From an uncultured Prevotella sp. (lineage in GTDB: Bacteria > Bacteroidota > Bacteroidia > Bacteroidales > Bacteroidaceae): a DNA stretch of 6,310 bases. Shown here piece after piece: positions 5,837-6,310 of the stretch (its first letter is position 1; every line of letters begins with the position of its first letter). Position numbers and translations under genes: made by a program. The stretch spans positions 1-6,310 of the forward strand of contig USCX01000076.1 in the NCBI GenBank assembly GCA_900553285.1. The letters are read 5' to 3'. Below the pieces are notes generated by a model. It ran no database searches. It saw nothing but the letters and a program-made list of their open reading frames with translations, and was not told the origin of the DNA.

Positions 5837-6310
5837 TCAGGTCAGGCACATGATGATGACCTGCGCGATGATTACGCGGGCGAACATGCAGAGGGGGTAG
5901 ACTGTGGCGTAGGCCACCGAGGCCTTGTCGCCGGGGAGCTGGCTGTTGGCGTAATCGAGCGCGATGGGGTTGGCCATGGCGCCGCAGAGCATGCCGGCCG
6001 TGGCGGCGAAGTCCTTGTGGAACACCTTGACCGAGACGGCGGCCATGACAATCACCGGGACGAGCGTGATGAGGAAGCCGCTCGACAGCCAGACCAGCGC
6101 CTCGGGGCGCATGACGGTGGCGAAGAAGTCGCGCCCGGCGTCGAGGCCGAGGCAGGCCAGATAGATGGACAGGCCCATCGAGCGGAGCATCAGGTTGGCG
6201 CTCGTCGTGGTGTAGGTCACCATGTGGAGGCGCGGGCCGTAGGCGCCGATGAGGATGCCCATGATGATGGGGCCGCCCGCGAGGCCGAGTTTCACCGGGA
6301 AGGACATGCC
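5837..6310 (-). CDS. AspT/YidE/YbjL-family transporter, C-terminal part (continues past right edge)
   Basis: 158 codons of a polytopic inner-membrane protein are visible; the start lies outside the window. The segment reads as the second duplicated membrane domain of the aspartate-alanine antiporter/YidE group. Hydrophobic spans lie at about residues 8-25, 39-56, 74-96, 101-120 and 133-156. The conserved stretches GGPIIMGILIGAYG, SIYLACLGLDAGRDFF, CGAMANPIALDYAN and VAYATVYPLCMFARVI resemble those of Bacteroidales proteins annotated as putative transporter, usually about 550 residues long with TrkA-C domains in the middle. The substrate is unknown, with amino or dicarboxylic acid exchange known only for AspT. 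It ends 35 nt before the promoter of the CoA-transferase gene, and I see no convincing terminator in between. The ATG at 6307 is an internal methionine, not the start. Confidence 0.85.
   Translation of the reverse strand, partial: GMSFPVKLGLAGGPIIMGILIGAYGPRLHMVTYTTTSANLMLRSMGLSIYLACLGLDAGRDFFATVMRPEALVWLSSGFLITLVPVIVMAAVSVKVFHKDFAATAGMLCGAMANPIALDYANSQLPGDKASVAYATVYPLCMFARVIIAQVIIMCLT

Overview
The window looks like a Bacteroidales chromosome or contig of moderately high G+C. Three things support this: the acpP-fabF-rnc gene order, promoters of the Bacteroidota type (TTTG, about 19-21 bases, TAnnTTTG) with no Shine-Dalgarno sequences in front of the genes, and protein families typical of the order (a GYGVHSPFAF methyltransferase-like protein, an acetyl-CoA hydrolase/transferase-family CoA-transferase, an AspT/YidE-type transporter). 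A higher-GC Tannerella-like oral bacterium would fit, but the genus is a guess.

Layout. Positions 1-312 are an internal piece of a TRAP transporter large permease (DctM) on the plus strand. At about 312/313 it runs abruptly into the cut-off middle of a minus-strand methyltransferase-like gene that starts at 630. Both genes are broken at the same point, so this is either a rearrangement or an assembly chimera. Positions 631-1372 hold no convincing protein gene. Within them a clear Bacteroidota promoter (795-825) is followed by a clear intrinsic terminator (869-893), which predicts a small RNA of about 65 nt. Several hairpins follow, the strongest being a terminator at 1203-1229 that closes the rnc operon.

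The core is a minus-strand operon read from right to left: acpP (3997-3761), fabF (3727-2462) and rnc (2440-1373). The gaps are 33 and 21 nt, and a promoter can be seen upstream of acpP. AcpP carries the growing fatty acyl chain, FabF elongates it, and RNase III is the co-transcribed RNA-processing enzyme. Further right, also on the minus strand, is a separate unit: an acetyl-CoA hydrolase/CoA-transferase gene (5741-4236) with its own promoter and a well-formed terminator. Last is the C-terminal part of an AspT/YidE-type membrane transporter that continues beyond the right edge.

Most of the window is ordinary housekeeping DNA. The parts worth a second look are the double-truncation junction near 312, the predicted small RNA, and the hairpin-rich gene-free stretch. 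No defence system, mobile element, CRISPR array, tRNA or rRNA was seen.
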